Shown here: positions 1 through 8,013 of the stretch, piece after piece
How positions within the stretch are numbered: the first letter of the stretch is position 1
Layout: each line of letters starts with the position of its first letter
NCBI GenBank assembly: GCA_958296185.1
Contig: CATQIB010000003.1
Location: forward strand, 59,519 to 123,518
Source of the DNA: an uncultured Mesonia sp.
GTDB lineage: Bacteria > Bacteroidota > Bacteroidia > Flavobacteriales > Flavobacteriaceae
Length of the DNA: 64,000 nucleotides
Reading direction: 5' to 3'
Notes under the pieces: model-generated
Databases searched by the model: none
What the model was told of the DNA's origin: nothing
The model's input: only the letters and a program-made list of their open reading frames with translations
Translations under genes and position numbers: made by a program

Positions 1-636
1 AGCCATTGCTCCCATTGTAGAGGTAGGATACATTTGATTGGAAAGTACACTTTTATCAAAAGAGAGAACGGCACTTGCTTTTTTCTTTATTATACTTTGT
101 ATTGCGCCTTGGTTTTTAACTAGACTTACAAGACTAGAGGTACCGCGCATAATCCCATCTGGATAATGCGTATTAACTACACCAAAACCAATTTGTAGAA
201 GTTCCTTAGCTTCATCTTTTTCATATTCAAAAAAGTGGCTGGCATTGGTCTCTGGTCGTATATGATCATTCCAATAATAACCTGTCCTTGTGGCATCATA
301 ACCGTTACCTTTTTTAGCGTTTTCTTTTGTAGGTTTTTTGATTCCAAAATCACTTGTTAAATCAATAAATGAAGGGTACAAATGTTTCCCTTCTAGGTTT
401 ATTCTATTAAAATTCTCTTCAACAGTAATGCTTTTGGCTACTTTTACAATCTTTCCTTTGTAAACAAGTATATCTCCTTTAAAGGCTTGCTCATTAGGAT
501 TATGAATGGTGCCATTTTGATAAAGGGTATAAGCATTATATCCGCTTTTTACCCCATCGTTTTTAGGGAAATATTCTTGGGCTTGAACTGTAGTAAATAA
601 GAGCCATATCCCAAAGTAGGTTAAAAGATTTCTCAT
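1..636 (-). CDS. Secreted amidohydrolase-family protein (N-terminal part; runs off the window)
   Basis: The reading frame begins at the ATG at 636 and stays open to the window edge, giving 212 residues. Residues 1-20 form a signal peptide ending in VQAQ, so the product is exported. The stretch after it (GDILVYKGKIVKVAKSI, then HLYPSFIDLTSDFG near residue 85) matches the start of the composite domain of amidohydrolases such as imidazolonepropionase-like proteins. In active enzymes the corresponding segment is usually PGFIDxHxH. Here the HxH metal motif is replaced by LTSDF, so this domain may not bind the usual metal. In Bacteroidota, similar proteins are about 1000 residues long and carry a second amidohydrolase domain further on; that part is outside the window. 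The family call is good; the substrate is unknown. Confidence 0.75.
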   Translation of the reverse strand, partial: MRNLLTYFGIWLLFTTVQAQEYFPKNDGVKSGYNAYTLYQNGTIHNPNEQAFKGDILVYKGKIVKVAKSITVEENFNRINLEGKHLYPSFIDLTSDFGIKKPTKENAKKGNGYDATRTGYYWNDHIRPETNASHFFEYEKDEAKELLQIGFGVVNTHYPDGIMRGTSSLVSLVKNQGAIQSIIKKKASAVLSFDKSVLSNQMYPTSTMGAMA

Positions 637-757
637 TCTCGTTAAATTTAAGGCTAAAAATAGTAAAATAATTTAACCTAACTCTCTTGAATTCTCGCAT
701 AAAATACGCTCCATTTATTAATTAGGGCATAGATTGTTTTACTTAACGAGCGAGAGT

Positions 758-1837
758 TTAATAAGAGGAAGGAGTTTTATTCTGATAAAAATCATTAACC
801 AATAAAGCAACGACATAATTATAACTTTTCATTCCCAAAGGTTGATTATTGGCTTTTAAAAATTGGTTGTAAAACGACTTAAAAAGTGGTTCTAACGGAT
901 TTTGATGCGCCTGCCAGAAATCACCTACTTCTTGATAATTTTTGAGCACACCTGTATTGAGCAAACCAATTAGATTATCGGCTTGACAAGGGTCTCTTTG
1001 CATAAGATCACCTAAGCAATATTGCAGGGCAAAAGCATAACCAGCATAACGTATTGCAGTATTGGTATGGTTCATACTTACCTTGCAAGCCATAAAATTA
1101 GCCTCATTTTCTTTAGCATAGCCAATTTGATGACCCATCTCATGGCTGGTAGTGGTGGGTAGCTTAAATAATGGTATTCGTGTATTAACTTGTGCCTCGT
1201 TTGTCAAGGGGTTTAGATAACCATTAAACCCCATATAGGTTAAGGGGATGCTTAGTAATGAAGGTTTTATACTGGGGTTTTTATAAATGAAATTTGCATT
1301 GGTTTTGGCTAAATGTTGGTAGCCTTCTGTCATTAACCGTCCAACTTCAAATTTATGAAAAGTGAAAACTACTGGCTCGTGTTCTTTTTGGGTGAGTTGT
1401 AACTGAAGTTCATTTGTTTTTTTAATTAAATGCTCGGTGTAATTATTTAATTCGGGCAAATTATAATCCGCTTTAAGCTGAAGGCTGTGATGCAAAGGTT
1501 GCCTATAAAAATTATACCCCCAGAATAAATGAAAAAAAAATATTAGAATAGAAAAGAAAGCTAATAATTCTACTGCCCATTTGCTGAATGCACCGAAATT
1601 ATTTCTAATACGCCTATAAATCCAGCGAAGACTGATAAAAATAAGCACGCCGTAAATAACATCACCTACAGAAAAGGGGATAAAACCAAAAGCCAAACGA
1701 AGTAAACTGGAAAGATAAGGATAAATACCTTGACTGTAATATAGTTCTACCCACTGTGGTTGTGTTTTTAAAAACTGTAAAAACATAATTTGAATGGGTA
1801 AGAAAATTGCAAAAGCAATGAGAATTTTTCTTTTCAA
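758..1837 (-). CDS. DUF3810 family membrane protein with HEXXH metalloprotease motif
   Basis: A 359-residue protein of the DUF3810 family, common in Bacteroidota. The N-terminus has a hydrophobic segment (about residues 5-22), and further membrane segments lie near 40-75 and 88-108. A soluble domain follows. It carries HEMGH at residues 232-236 and downstream acidic residues (AKENEAN), the layout of a zincin-like metallopeptidase. No substrate is known for the family. The start is a TTG at 1837: no ATG occurs in frame until residue 18, inside the hydrophobic segment. A TACATTTG -7 box lies only 12 nt upstream, so the leader must be very short. The gene is transcribed away from pepD. Confidence 0.82.
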   Translation of the reverse strand: MKRKILIAFAIFLPIQIMFLQFLKTQPQWVELYYSQGIYPYLSSLLRLAFGFIPFSVGDVIYGVLIFISLRWIYRRIRNNFGAFSKWAVELLAFFSILIFFFHLFWGYNFYRQPLHHSLQLKADYNLPELNNYTEHLIKKTNELQLQLTQKEHEPVVFTFHKFEVGRLMTEGYQHLAKTNANFIYKNPSIKPSLLSIPLTYMGFNGYLNPLTNEAQVNTRIPLFKLPTTTSHEMGHQIGYAKENEANFMACKVSMNHTNTAIRYAGYAFALQYCLGDLMQRDPCQADNLIGLLNTGVLKNYQEVGDFWQAHQNPLEPLFKSFYNQFLKANNQPLGMKSYNYVVALLVNDFYQNKTPSSY

Positions 1838-1848
1838 ATTTTTTATTT

Positions 1849-1856
1849 CAAATGTA
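1849..1856 (-). promoter_or_regulatory. -7 promoter element TACATTTG for the DUF3810 gene
   Basis: On the minus strand this reads TACATTTG, a full match to the Bacteroidota TAnnTTTG -7 consensus, 12 nt before the TTG start. No clear TTG -33 box is seen at the usual spacing. Confidence 0.5.
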
Positions 1857-1906
1857 AAGAAAAACCAATAAAAACGGGTATATTTTTATTCTTCTTACAG
1901 AAACAA

Positions 1907-1914
1907 TACCTTTG
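1907..1914 (+). promoter_or_regulatory. -7 promoter element TACCTTTG for pepD
   Basis: TACCTTTG matches TAnnTTTG exactly and lies 23 nt before the pepD ATG, in the short divergent spacer shared with the DUF3810 promoter. The -33 region is not obvious. Confidence 0.6.
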
Positions 1915-1937
1915 TGAAATATATAAAAATATAGAGC

Positions 1938-3395
1938 ATGAACGAAGAAATAAGAAATTTAGAGCCTAAAGCGATTTGGAATAATTTTGCCGATTTGAAC
2001 GCTGTACCAAGGCCTTCAAAAAAAGAGGATAGGGTGATTGCCTTTATGCAAGCTTTTGGCGAAAAATTAAATTTATCAACACAAGTTGATCAAATTGGAA
2101 ATGTAGTGATAAAAAAGCCAGCTACACCAGGTTATGAAGACAGACAAACTATTGTTTTGCAGTCTCACCTTGATATGGTTCATCAAAAAAATAACGACAC
2201 CGAGTTTGATTTTGATACGCAAGGAATAGAAATGTACGTTGAAGGAGACTGGGTGAAGGCAAAAGGAACTACTCTAGGAGCCGATAATGGTTTAGGAGTG
2301 GCAACTATCATGGCTATTCTTGAAAGCGATACCATCGAGCACCCGGCAATTGAGGCTTTATTTACCATTGATGAAGAAACCGGGATGACGGGAGCAAAAG
2401 AATTAGATGACAGTATTCTCGAAGGCACGATTCTACTTAATTTAGATACCGAAGAAGATGATGAAATTGGTATTGGTTGTGCCGGTGGTATAGACCTTAC
2501 CGCTACGCGAAATTATGACCAAGAAAATTCGCCAGCAGATTCTACCACCTTAAAAATTATTGTGAATGGTTTAAATGGAGGTCATTCAGGTATGGATATT
2601 ATTAAAGGTTTAGGAAACGCCAATAAATTAATGAATAGAATTTTATTGGCTACTCAAGAAAATGGACTACGTGTTGCCGAAATTCAAGGGGGCGGCCTTA
2701 GAAATGCTATTCCTAGAGAAAGTGTTGCAAAGGTAGTAGTTGCCAATAATCAATTAGACGCATTTAAAGCTAGTTTTAATGCTATGGCACAGGACATTAA
2801 ATCAGAATATCAAGGATTAGAGGAAGAATTAAATATACAATTTGAGGCAATTGATAGCATTAAAGAAGTAATGGCTGTTGCCGATCAAAAATTAGTATTA
2901 AATAGTTTAGCCGCGGCACATAATGGAGTATTTAGAATGAGTCCTGCCGTTGAAGGTTTGGTGGAAACTTCAAATAATATTGCTAAGGTAAGTTTGGAGG
3001 CGGATGAAATTAAAATACTTTGCTTGACGCGCTCTTCTGTAGAATCTTCTAAGCATAACTTGGTATCTAGCTTAAAAGCTAGTTTTGAATTAGGCGGATT
3101 TCAGGTAGAACTGAGTGGAGATTACCCAGGTTGGGCTCCCAATCCCAATTCGCAAATGGTAAAAAATCTTGCAGAATTATATGTGAAGCAAAACGGTGAG
3201 GAAGCCAATGTAGCCGCATGTCACGCAGGATTAGAATGTGGTATTATAGGTAGTCACTATCCTAAAATGGACATGGTTTCTTTTGGGCCAACTATACGAG
3301 GCGCACATTCACCCGATGAGCGGGCGAGCATTTCGTCTACCCAGAAATTTTGGAAATTTTTATTGGCAGCACTAAAAGAAATACCAAAAAAGTAA
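1938..3395 (+). CDS. pepD: Cytosolic aminoacyl-histidine dipeptidase (Xaa-His dipeptidase, M20C)
   Basis: The 485-residue product matches PepD, a cytosolic di-zinc peptidase that cleaves a broad range of dipeptides including Xaa-His. The M20 metal-site pattern is intact: SHLDM with H77 and D79, LGADNG with D116, the catalytic pair DEE at 145-147 in DEETGMTGA, and a C-terminal zinc ligand in GAHSPDE. HAGLECG, typical of PepD, is also present. There is no signal peptide, so it should act in the cytoplasm on peptides taken up or released by protein turnover. Length is normal for the family. The gene stands alone, with its own promoter upstream and a strong hairpin terminator downstream. Confidence 0.95.
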   Translation: MNEEIRNLEPKAIWNNFADLNAVPRPSKKEDRVIAFMQAFGEKLNLSTQVDQIGNVVIKKPATPGYEDRQTIVLQSHLDMVHQKNNDTEFDFDTQGIEMYVEGDWVKAKGTTLGADNGLGVATIMAILESDTIEHPAIEALFTIDEETGMTGAKELDDSILEGTILLNLDTEEDDEIGIGCAGGIDLTATRNYDQENSPADSTTLKIIVNGLNGGHSGMDIIKGLGNANKLMNRILLATQENGLRVAEIQGGGLRNAIPRESVAKVVVANNQLDAFKASFNAMAQDIKSEYQGLEEELNIQFEAIDSIKEVMAVADQKLVLNSLAAAHNGVFRMSPAVEGLVETSNNIAKVSLEADEIKILCLTRSSVESSKHNLVSSLKASFELGGFQVELSGDYPGWAPNPNSQMVKNLAELYVKQNGEEANVAACHAGLECGIIGSHYPKMDMVSFGPTIRGAHSPDERASISSTQKFWKFLLAALKEIPKK

Positions 3396-3404
3396 AAATT
3401 TTTT

Positions 3405-3438
3405 AAAAAAGCTTAGCATTTCGCTAAGCTTTTTTTTT
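3405..3438. terminator. Bidirectional intrinsic terminator between pepD and the aldo/keto reductase
   Basis: A six-A run is followed by GCTTAGC (3411-3417), loop ATTTC, GCTAAGC (3423-3429) and nine T residues. The A and T runs extend the stem, so it can serve both convergent genes. Confidence 0.85.
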
Positions 3439-3447
3439 GGTTGAATT

Positions 3448-4398
3448 TTATTCGTCGTAAATATTGTTATACGGATTGCCAGGCGTAACAAAAAATTCAC
3501 CATTCACATATCGATAGTGTTTATCCAAGACTTTAATTTTGTTTAAGTCTTCGCGGTCTAAATTTATAGTTAAGCTTTTTAAATTCTCCTGTAGTCGGTT
3601 TGCATTTGTAGATTTGGGTATAACTGCATTTCCTTGTTGTACAGACCAATTAATTAATACTTGAGCAGCACTAGCATCATGCTTTTCGGCTATCTTTAGG
3701 ATGGTTTCGTTTTCTAAAAGAGAAGGCTCGTTCTCGGCCTTCATCTCTGGTATGCGGTCTTGACTTCCCAAAGGTGAATATGCCGTCAATAAAATATTAT
3801 TTTCCGTACAAAATTGGTGTAATTCCTTTTGTTGTAAATAGGGGTGGAGTTCTACTTGATTCATTTCCGGATAAACCTCTGTTTTATCCATTAAATCTCT
3901 TAATTTTTTGATACTAAAATTTGAAACCCCAATATGTTTTACCAAGCCTTGCTTTTTTGCCTCAAGCATAGCCTCCCAAGTTTCGATTATAGGAGCTTCT
4001 TCTAAAGAAAGATAATCACTATCTTGTTGAGGGAAACTTGTTACTTCTGGTTTAAAAGCTACAGGCCAGTGAATTAAATAAAGGTCTAAATAATCTAATT
4101 GTAAATCTGATAAAGTCTTTTTTAATGCCGGGATTACATCCTCTTTTAAGTGTGCATTATTCCATAACTTTGAAGTTATAAACACGTCCTCACGTTTAAT
4201 ATTTCCTTGTTTAAAAACGGTATTAAAAGCTTTTCCTATTGCAGCCTCATTGCCGTAAGTTGCAGCACAATCTATATGTCTATATCCTTGTTCTAATGCC
4301 GTTTTAATGGCTTTTTCGATTTCTTTATCGCTTGATTTCCACGTACCCAGCCCAATTGCAGGTAGTGTGTCTCCATTTTTAAATTTTAATTCTTTCAT
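3448..4398 (-). CDS. Aldo/keto reductase
   Basis: A 316-residue cytosolic NAD(P)H-dependent oxidoreductase of the aldo/keto reductase superfamily. It follows the TIM-barrel pattern: GLGTWKS near residue 16, D43 in IDCAATYGNE, Y48 as the probable acid, K77 in SKLWN and H110 in LIHWP complete the catalytic tetrad. GVSNFS and a C-terminal IPKSTN (cofactor phosphate binding) follow. Such enzymes reduce aldehydes, ketones or sugars; the sequence does not fix the substrate. The start codon at 4398 is preceded by AGTTTTTACC at 4412-4421, an element also seen before trxB and xerD. xerD lies upstream on the same strand, 65 nt away. Confidence 0.92.
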   Translation of the reverse strand: MKELKFKNGDTLPAIGLGTWKSSDKEIEKAIKTALEQGYRHIDCAATYGNEAAIGKAFNTVFKQGNIKREDVFITSKLWNNAHLKEDVIPALKKTLSDLQLDYLDLYLIHWPVAFKPEVTSFPQQDSDYLSLEEAPIIETWEAMLEAKKQGLVKHIGVSNFSIKKLRDLMDKTEVYPEMNQVELHPYLQQKELHQFCTENNILLTAYSPLGSQDRIPEMKAENEPSLLENETILKIAEKHDASAAQVLINWSVQQGNAVIPKSTNANRLQENLKSLTINLDREDLNKIKVLDKHYRYVNGEFFVTPGNPYNNIYDE

Positions 4399-4463
4399 TT
4401 TTTATTTTAAAGGTAAAAACTAGTCCGTAAAGGCAAGGCAAAAAAGTTTAGTTTAATATTTAT

Positions 4464-5366
4464 TTAATATTTAGTTCGTGGATGATAATTTTCCATTACG
4501 GTTTTTAGATGTGATCTATCCAAATGCATATATACCTCTGTAGTGGTAATACTTTCGTGGCCTAACATCTGCTGGATGCTGCGAAGATCGGCTCCGTTTT
4601 CGAGTAGGTGAGTGGCAAAAGAATGTCTAAAAGTATGTGGACTTATATTTTTTTTGATACCGGCATATTTGCAGAAATTTTTAACTAGGGTAAATATCAT
4701 AGCTCGCGTAAGCTGCCTGCCTCTTCTGTTTAAAAACAAAATGTCAACGCTTTCTTCTTTTACCGGATCTAAAACTCTTATTTCTTTTATGTAGTACGTT
4801 ATGTAGGTAATGAGACTTTCTGTTACAGGGACTAATCGCTGCTTGTTACCTTTTCCTGTAACTCTTATAAAGCCTTCTTCAAAAAATAAATCTGATAACT
4901 TGAGGTTTATTAGCTCAGATACTCGCAGACCGCAACCATATAAGGTCTCTAAAATAGTGCGATTCCGTTCACCCTGTGGATGACTCAAATCTATGGCAGC
5001 AATAATAGCATCTATTTCATGAACACTCAATGTGTCGGGTAGTCTTCGACCTATCTTAGGCGTTTCTACTAATTCCATCGGGTTGTCTGTTCGATAGTTT
5101 TCGTGCACCAAAAATTCAAAAAAGCTTTTTAATCCAGAAATTATCCGCGCTTGAGAACGAGCATTGACCACTTTATTTAACTCAAATAAGAAACTATAAA
5201 TACTAGTGTCTTTAACTTGAATTAGTGAAACCGAAGCCTTTTCTTGTTCTAAAAATTTAGTTAATTTAACAATATCTAACTCATAATTCACGATAGAATT
5301 ATAGGATAAACCGCGTTCTAATTTGAGGTAAGTCTTGTAGTTTTGAATAAGTTGGCCTGATTCCAT
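4464..5366 (-). CDS. xerD: Site-specific tyrosine recombinase XerD
   Basis: A 300-residue tyrosine recombinase of full XerC/XerD length, with no integrase-specific additions. The N-terminal SAM-like core-binding domain covers about residues 1-95. The catalytic domain has R148 (GLRVSEL), K172 (VTGKGNKQR), H244 and R247 (HTFRHSF), H270 (MLGHES) and the nucleophile Y279 (EVYMH). Bacteroidota typically have a XerC/XerD pair resolving chromosome dimers at dif. Neighbouring genes show no sign of an integrative element, so a housekeeping role is favoured over a phage or transposon integrase. I did not identify a dif site in the window. The start ATG is 3 nt from a TATTTTTACG element. Confidence 0.92.
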   Translation of the reverse strand: MESGQLIQNYKTYLKLERGLSYNSIVNYELDIVKLTKFLEQEKASVSLIQVKDTSIYSFLFELNKVVNARSQARIISGLKSFFEFLVHENYRTDNPMELVETPKIGRRLPDTLSVHEIDAIIAAIDLSHPQGERNRTILETLYGCGLRVSELINLKLSDLFFEEGFIRVTGKGNKQRLVPVTESLITYITYYIKEIRVLDPVKEESVDILFLNRRGRQLTRAMIFTLVKNFCKYAGIKKNISPHTFRHSFATHLLENGADLRSIQQMLGHESITTTEVYMHLDRSHLKTVMENYHPRTKY

Positions 5367-5451
5367 ACCGTAAAAATAAACATTTAATGGGTATTTTAGA
5401 TATTAGGGAAACTTTAGTGAGTACTTAATATATCTTTAAGAGACTGAGCTG

Positions 5452-5459
5452 TATGTTTG
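5452..5459 (+). promoter_or_regulatory. -7 promoter element TATGTTTG for an outer-membrane barrel gene
   Basis: TATGTTTG fits TAnnTTTG exactly and lies 25 nt before the ATG at 5484. No good -33 TTG is visible. Confidence 0.5.
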
Positions 5460-5483
5460 CTGTAAATCATTAAAAAATAAATT

Positions 5484-6104
5484 ATGAAAAAATTAGTTTT
5501 AACTGCAATAATTGCAGCAGCAGGAATTTTTGGCGCTCAAGCTCAAGCCAATTCAGATTTGGTTAAATTAGGTGTAAAAGGGGGAGTAAACCTGGCTACA
5601 GTAACTGGAGATGATTTTGATAGTCCAGATTCTAGAACGAGTTTTAACGCTGGTTTTGTAGCAGAAGTTCCTTTTTCTGAGCGCTTTTCTGTACAAGGTG
5701 AAGTGTTGTACTCTGGTCAAGGTTTTGATGCAGTTCGTGTAGATCAAGATAATTTTTTAGATAATGATGAAAATATCGAAGTGCAATTAGATTATATTCA
5801 AATTCCTTTACTCGCAAAAATATATTTGGTTGAAGGTTTAAGCGTAAGCGCAGGACCACAAATTGGTTTCTTAGTAAATGACGAAATAGATTATAAGCCT
5901 AACAGCGACAGTGGCGACATTGATATTGATGGAGCTTTTGAGCCAGAAGATATTGACATTAGTTTAGCAGCTGGTCTTGAGTATGCTTTTGATAACGGAT
6001 TTTTTATAAGTGGGCGCTATAACTACGGGTTTAGCGAAATTATAAAAGATGTAGATGTACACAACTCTGTTTTGCAATTCGGTATTGGGTATACTTTTAA
6101 ATAA
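5484..6104 (+). CDS. Small outer-membrane beta-barrel protein (PorT-like)
   Basis: A 206-residue exported protein with a signal peptide (residues 1-20, ending AQAQA). Alternating beta strands follow, typical of the OMP beta-barrel (PorT-like) family. Diagnostic features are GVKGGVNLATVTG at the mature N-terminus, SFNAGFVAEVPFSERFSVQGEVLYS, LSVSAGPQIGFLV and an aromatic C-terminus (GIGYTFK). It contains acidic loops (DSGDIDIDG). It should form an eight-strand barrel in the outer membrane; such proteins have no assigned transport function. It is related to the 7092 gene (LSVQAGPQ in the same place) and more loosely to the 6169 gene, so three small barrels lie within 2 kb. Confidence 0.85.
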   Translation: MKKLVLTAIIAAAGIFGAQAQANSDLVKLGVKGGVNLATVTGDDFDSPDSRTSFNAGFVAEVPFSERFSVQGEVLYSGQGFDAVRVDQDNFLDNDENIEVQLDYIQIPLLAKIYLVEGLSVSAGPQIGFLVNDEIDYKPNSDSGDIDIDGAFEPEDIDISLAAGLEYAFDNGFFISGRYNYGFSEIIKDVDVHNSVLQFGIGYTFK

Positions 6105-6118
6105 TATGAATTTAGAAT

Positions 6119-6154
6119 AAAAAAAAGCGATTGAGTTACTCAATCGCTTTTTTT
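6119..6154. terminator. Bidirectional intrinsic terminator
   Basis: GCGATTGAG (6127-6135), loop TTA, CTCAATCGC (6139-6147), with an A run before and seven T residues after. It lies between convergent barrel genes and can work on both strands. Confidence 0.88.
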
Positions 6155-6168
6155 ATGGCTTAAGTTTT

Positions 6169-6759
6169 TTAAAACTTATAAATAAGTCCAAAATTTATAT
6201 CATTTGTATCAATACCAAAATCAAAACGTTTGGTAGCTTCGGCTCCATCACTATCTGGTTTAGCCGAGCTATAACCTAGGATTCCAACACTTGCCTCGAT
6301 AGCAAAGTTATTTGATAAAAAATAACTAACACCAGGCATAAACCCAACATTTAAACCGTTTACTTTATTATCAAAAATATCTTTGGTGTGCCCATATCCT
6401 AAATTTAATTCACCATAAGGGGTAAATCGTTTACCAGGTAAAAGATAATACCTACCAAATACGCCTACTTCAAAAGTAGAATTATCTACAGTATCACGAC
6501 CTCTTGCATCTTCTGCGGTACTTTTACTATACCCCAATTGTGCACCTACTGCAAAGAAGTCATTTACAAAATATCCAAAACGAGGGATAATATTAAAATT
6601 ACTGGTTTTAGAGTCATCTGGATTTTTTGTGGTGCTGTAACCTACAGAACCAGAAATAAACATGTCTCCAGCATTAAATCCTGGGTTTTCTCCAGTTTCT
6701 TGTGCCTGAGCAAAAGTCAAGCTAAATACTGCCATTGCGCTAAAAATAAACTTTTTCAT
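6169..6759 (-). CDS. Outer-membrane beta-barrel protein
   Basis: A 196-residue exported protein. Residues 1-19 are a signal peptide (FSLTFAQAQ). The rest is Gly- and aromatic-rich alternating sequence: MFISGSVGYSTTKN, IIPRFGYFVNDFFAVGAQLGYS, YLLPGKRFTPYGELNLGYGHT. It ends in FGLIYKF, with the terminal Phe typical of proteins folded by the BAM machinery. It resembles the OMP beta-barrel families common in Flavobacteriia. No enzymatic motif is visible. The gene has its own TAAATTTG promoter and shares a terminator with the convergent gene before it. The barrel call is firm; the function is unknown. Confidence 0.82.
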   Translation of the reverse strand: MKKFIFSAMAVFSLTFAQAQETGENPGFNAGDMFISGSVGYSTTKNPDDSKTSNFNIIPRFGYFVNDFFAVGAQLGYSKSTAEDARGRDTVDNSTFEVGVFGRYYLLPGKRFTPYGELNLGYGHTKDIFDNKVNGLNVGFMPGVSYFLSNNFAIEASVGILGYSSAKPDSDGAEATKRFDFGIDTNDINFGLIYKF

Positions 6760-6784
6760 CTTTTATGTAGTTTTAAATTTAGAG

Positions 6785-6792
6785 CAAATTTA
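6785..6792 (-). promoter_or_regulatory. -7 promoter element TAAATTTG for the 6169-6759 barrel gene
   Basis: On the minus strand it reads TAAATTTG, a full consensus match, 26 nt before the ATG at 6759. Confidence 0.55.
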
Positions 6793-6860
6793 ATCACCAC
6801 ATTTTATTTGATTTTTGTAATAATTACTTCCATTTAATTGAAAAAGAAGTGTAATTGCCT

Positions 6861-6932
6861 TAAATACTTGTATTTTTAAGTATGAAAAGAAAGAATGGGA
6901 CCAATAAATTGCTAAATACTTATTTTTTTAAG
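6861..6932. repeat. Imperfect 20-bp direct repeat in the divergent spacer between two barrel genes
   Basis: The 332-nt spacer 6760-7091 has no gene. Within it, TAAATACTTGTATTTTTAAG (6861-6880) recurs as TAAATACTTATTTTTTTAAG (6913-6932), 18 of 20 positions identical, with starts 52 nt apart, about five helical turns. The first copy also contains the short inverted repeat ATACTT/AAGTAT. It could be a pair of operator sites or chance in AT-rich DNA. No clear TAnnTTTG box is seen for the rightward gene. Confidence 0.4.
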
Positions 6933-7091
6933 AATTTATTTGTTTAGGTTATTTAACAAAATATTAGATTTAAAATGTAACCACTATATTTTATGGTTAT
7001 AAGATAATACCTTAGGTATAATAAATATAAGGGCGCAGAATAAAATTACAATTTCTTTTGTACATTCGCTTAAAATTTAAATTAATCTAAA

Positions 7092-7577
7092 ATGAGGAAA
7101 TTATTTTTAGCTTTAATAGTTTTTATAGCTGGGCTAAGCATTTCTTATGCGCAATCAATGCAAACTGGAATTACAGGAGGTTATTTAAATGTTGAGGCCA
7201 ATAATAAAGATGAAAACGGATTCTACGCAGGTTTGTATATTGAGGCACCTTTAAGTAATAATTTTGCTTTAAAACCTAGTTTGCTTTACGGAAATGTTAG
7301 CGACAATAATTTACTTTATTTTCCAGTAGTTTTAAAATATTATTTATTATCAAATTTAAGCGTGCAAGCGGGTCCGCAAGCTACTTACATTTTTGATATA
7401 CCCAACAGTGATTTTAAAGATAGATTGGGCTTAGATTTAAGTATAGGAGCAGGCTTGAAACTTTTAAAAGACTTTACAGTGAGCTTAGATTATGGTTTTA
7501 AAATTGCAAAAAACAGTGAAACCTTTCAGTCAAACGATTTTAATAGTTTAATGATAGGCTTATCTTTAGACCTATAA
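7092..7577 (+). CDS. Small outer-membrane beta-barrel protein
   Basis: A 161-residue exported protein with a signal peptide ending in ISYAQS (about residue 21). The mature part is a compact barrel: MQTGITGGYLNVEANN, FYAGLYIEAPLSNNFALKP, LSVQAGPQATYIF, LDLSIGAGLKLL and a final MIGLSLDL. Motif placement matches the 5484 gene, but it is about 45 residues shorter with smaller loops, so it is probably a diverged paralogue. The stop codon is 10 nt before aroQ on the same strand, so the two may be co-transcribed, although no functional link is known. Confidence 0.8.
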   Translation: MRKLFLALIVFIAGLSISYAQSMQTGITGGYLNVEANNKDENGFYAGLYIEAPLSNNFALKPSLLYGNVSDNNLLYFPVVLKYYLLSNLSVQAGPQATYIFDIPNSDFKDRLGLDLSIGAGLKLLKDFTVSLDYGFKIAKNSETFQSNDFNSLMIGLSLDL

Positions 7578-7587
7578 ATCGATTAAA

Positions 7588-8013
7588 ATGAAAATTCTTA
7601 TCATAAACGGACCCAATTTAAATTTACTGGGAACACGAGAACCCCAGATTTACGGAAGTTCAAATTTCGAGAATTATTTAGGTGAATTACGTCAAGAATT
7701 TAAAGAGATAAATATTGATTATCTTCAATCTAACCATGAAGGCGATTTAATCGATGCATTACAAATTGCGTCAGATAAAGTAGATGCTGTTATTCTTAAC
7801 GCAGCTGCCTATTCGCATACCTCTATTGCATTGGCAGACACTGTAAAGGCCATTCAAAAACCCGTTGTCGAGGTGCATATTTCAAATGTTTTTGCACGCG
7901 AATCTTTTCGCCATCATTCTTACTTAAGTGCGGTTTGTAAAGCTAGCTTATCTGGCTTCGGACTTAGAGGCTATGCTATGGCGATATACTATTTAAAGGA
8001 TGAAAACAACTAA
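7588..8013 (+). CDS. aroQ: Type II 3-dehydroquinate dehydratase
   Basis: A 141-residue enzyme of the shikimate pathway, converting 3-dehydroquinate to 3-dehydroshikimate in the cytoplasm. The family signature is complete: GPNLNLLGTREPQIYG near the N-terminus (catalytic Tyr at YG, Arg in TRE), QSNHEGDLIDAL, ILNAAAYSHTSIAL (Asn and His of the active site) and VEVHISNVFARESFRHHSY. Length is typical of the dodecameric type II enzyme. The 3' end overlaps the next gene by 14 nt, so translational coupling is likely. Confidence 0.96.
   Translation: MKILIINGPNLNLLGTREPQIYGSSNFENYLGELRQEFKEINIDYLQSNHEGDLIDALQIASDKVDAVILNAAAYSHTSIALADTVKAIQKPVVEVHISNVFARESFRHHSYLSAVCKASLSGFGLRGYAMAIYYLKDENN

Noticed and set aside
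4464..5366. XerD-like gene as integrase of a mobile element
   Set aside because: Length and motifs match housekeeping XerD, and no attachment repeats, tRNA target or cargo genes flank it.
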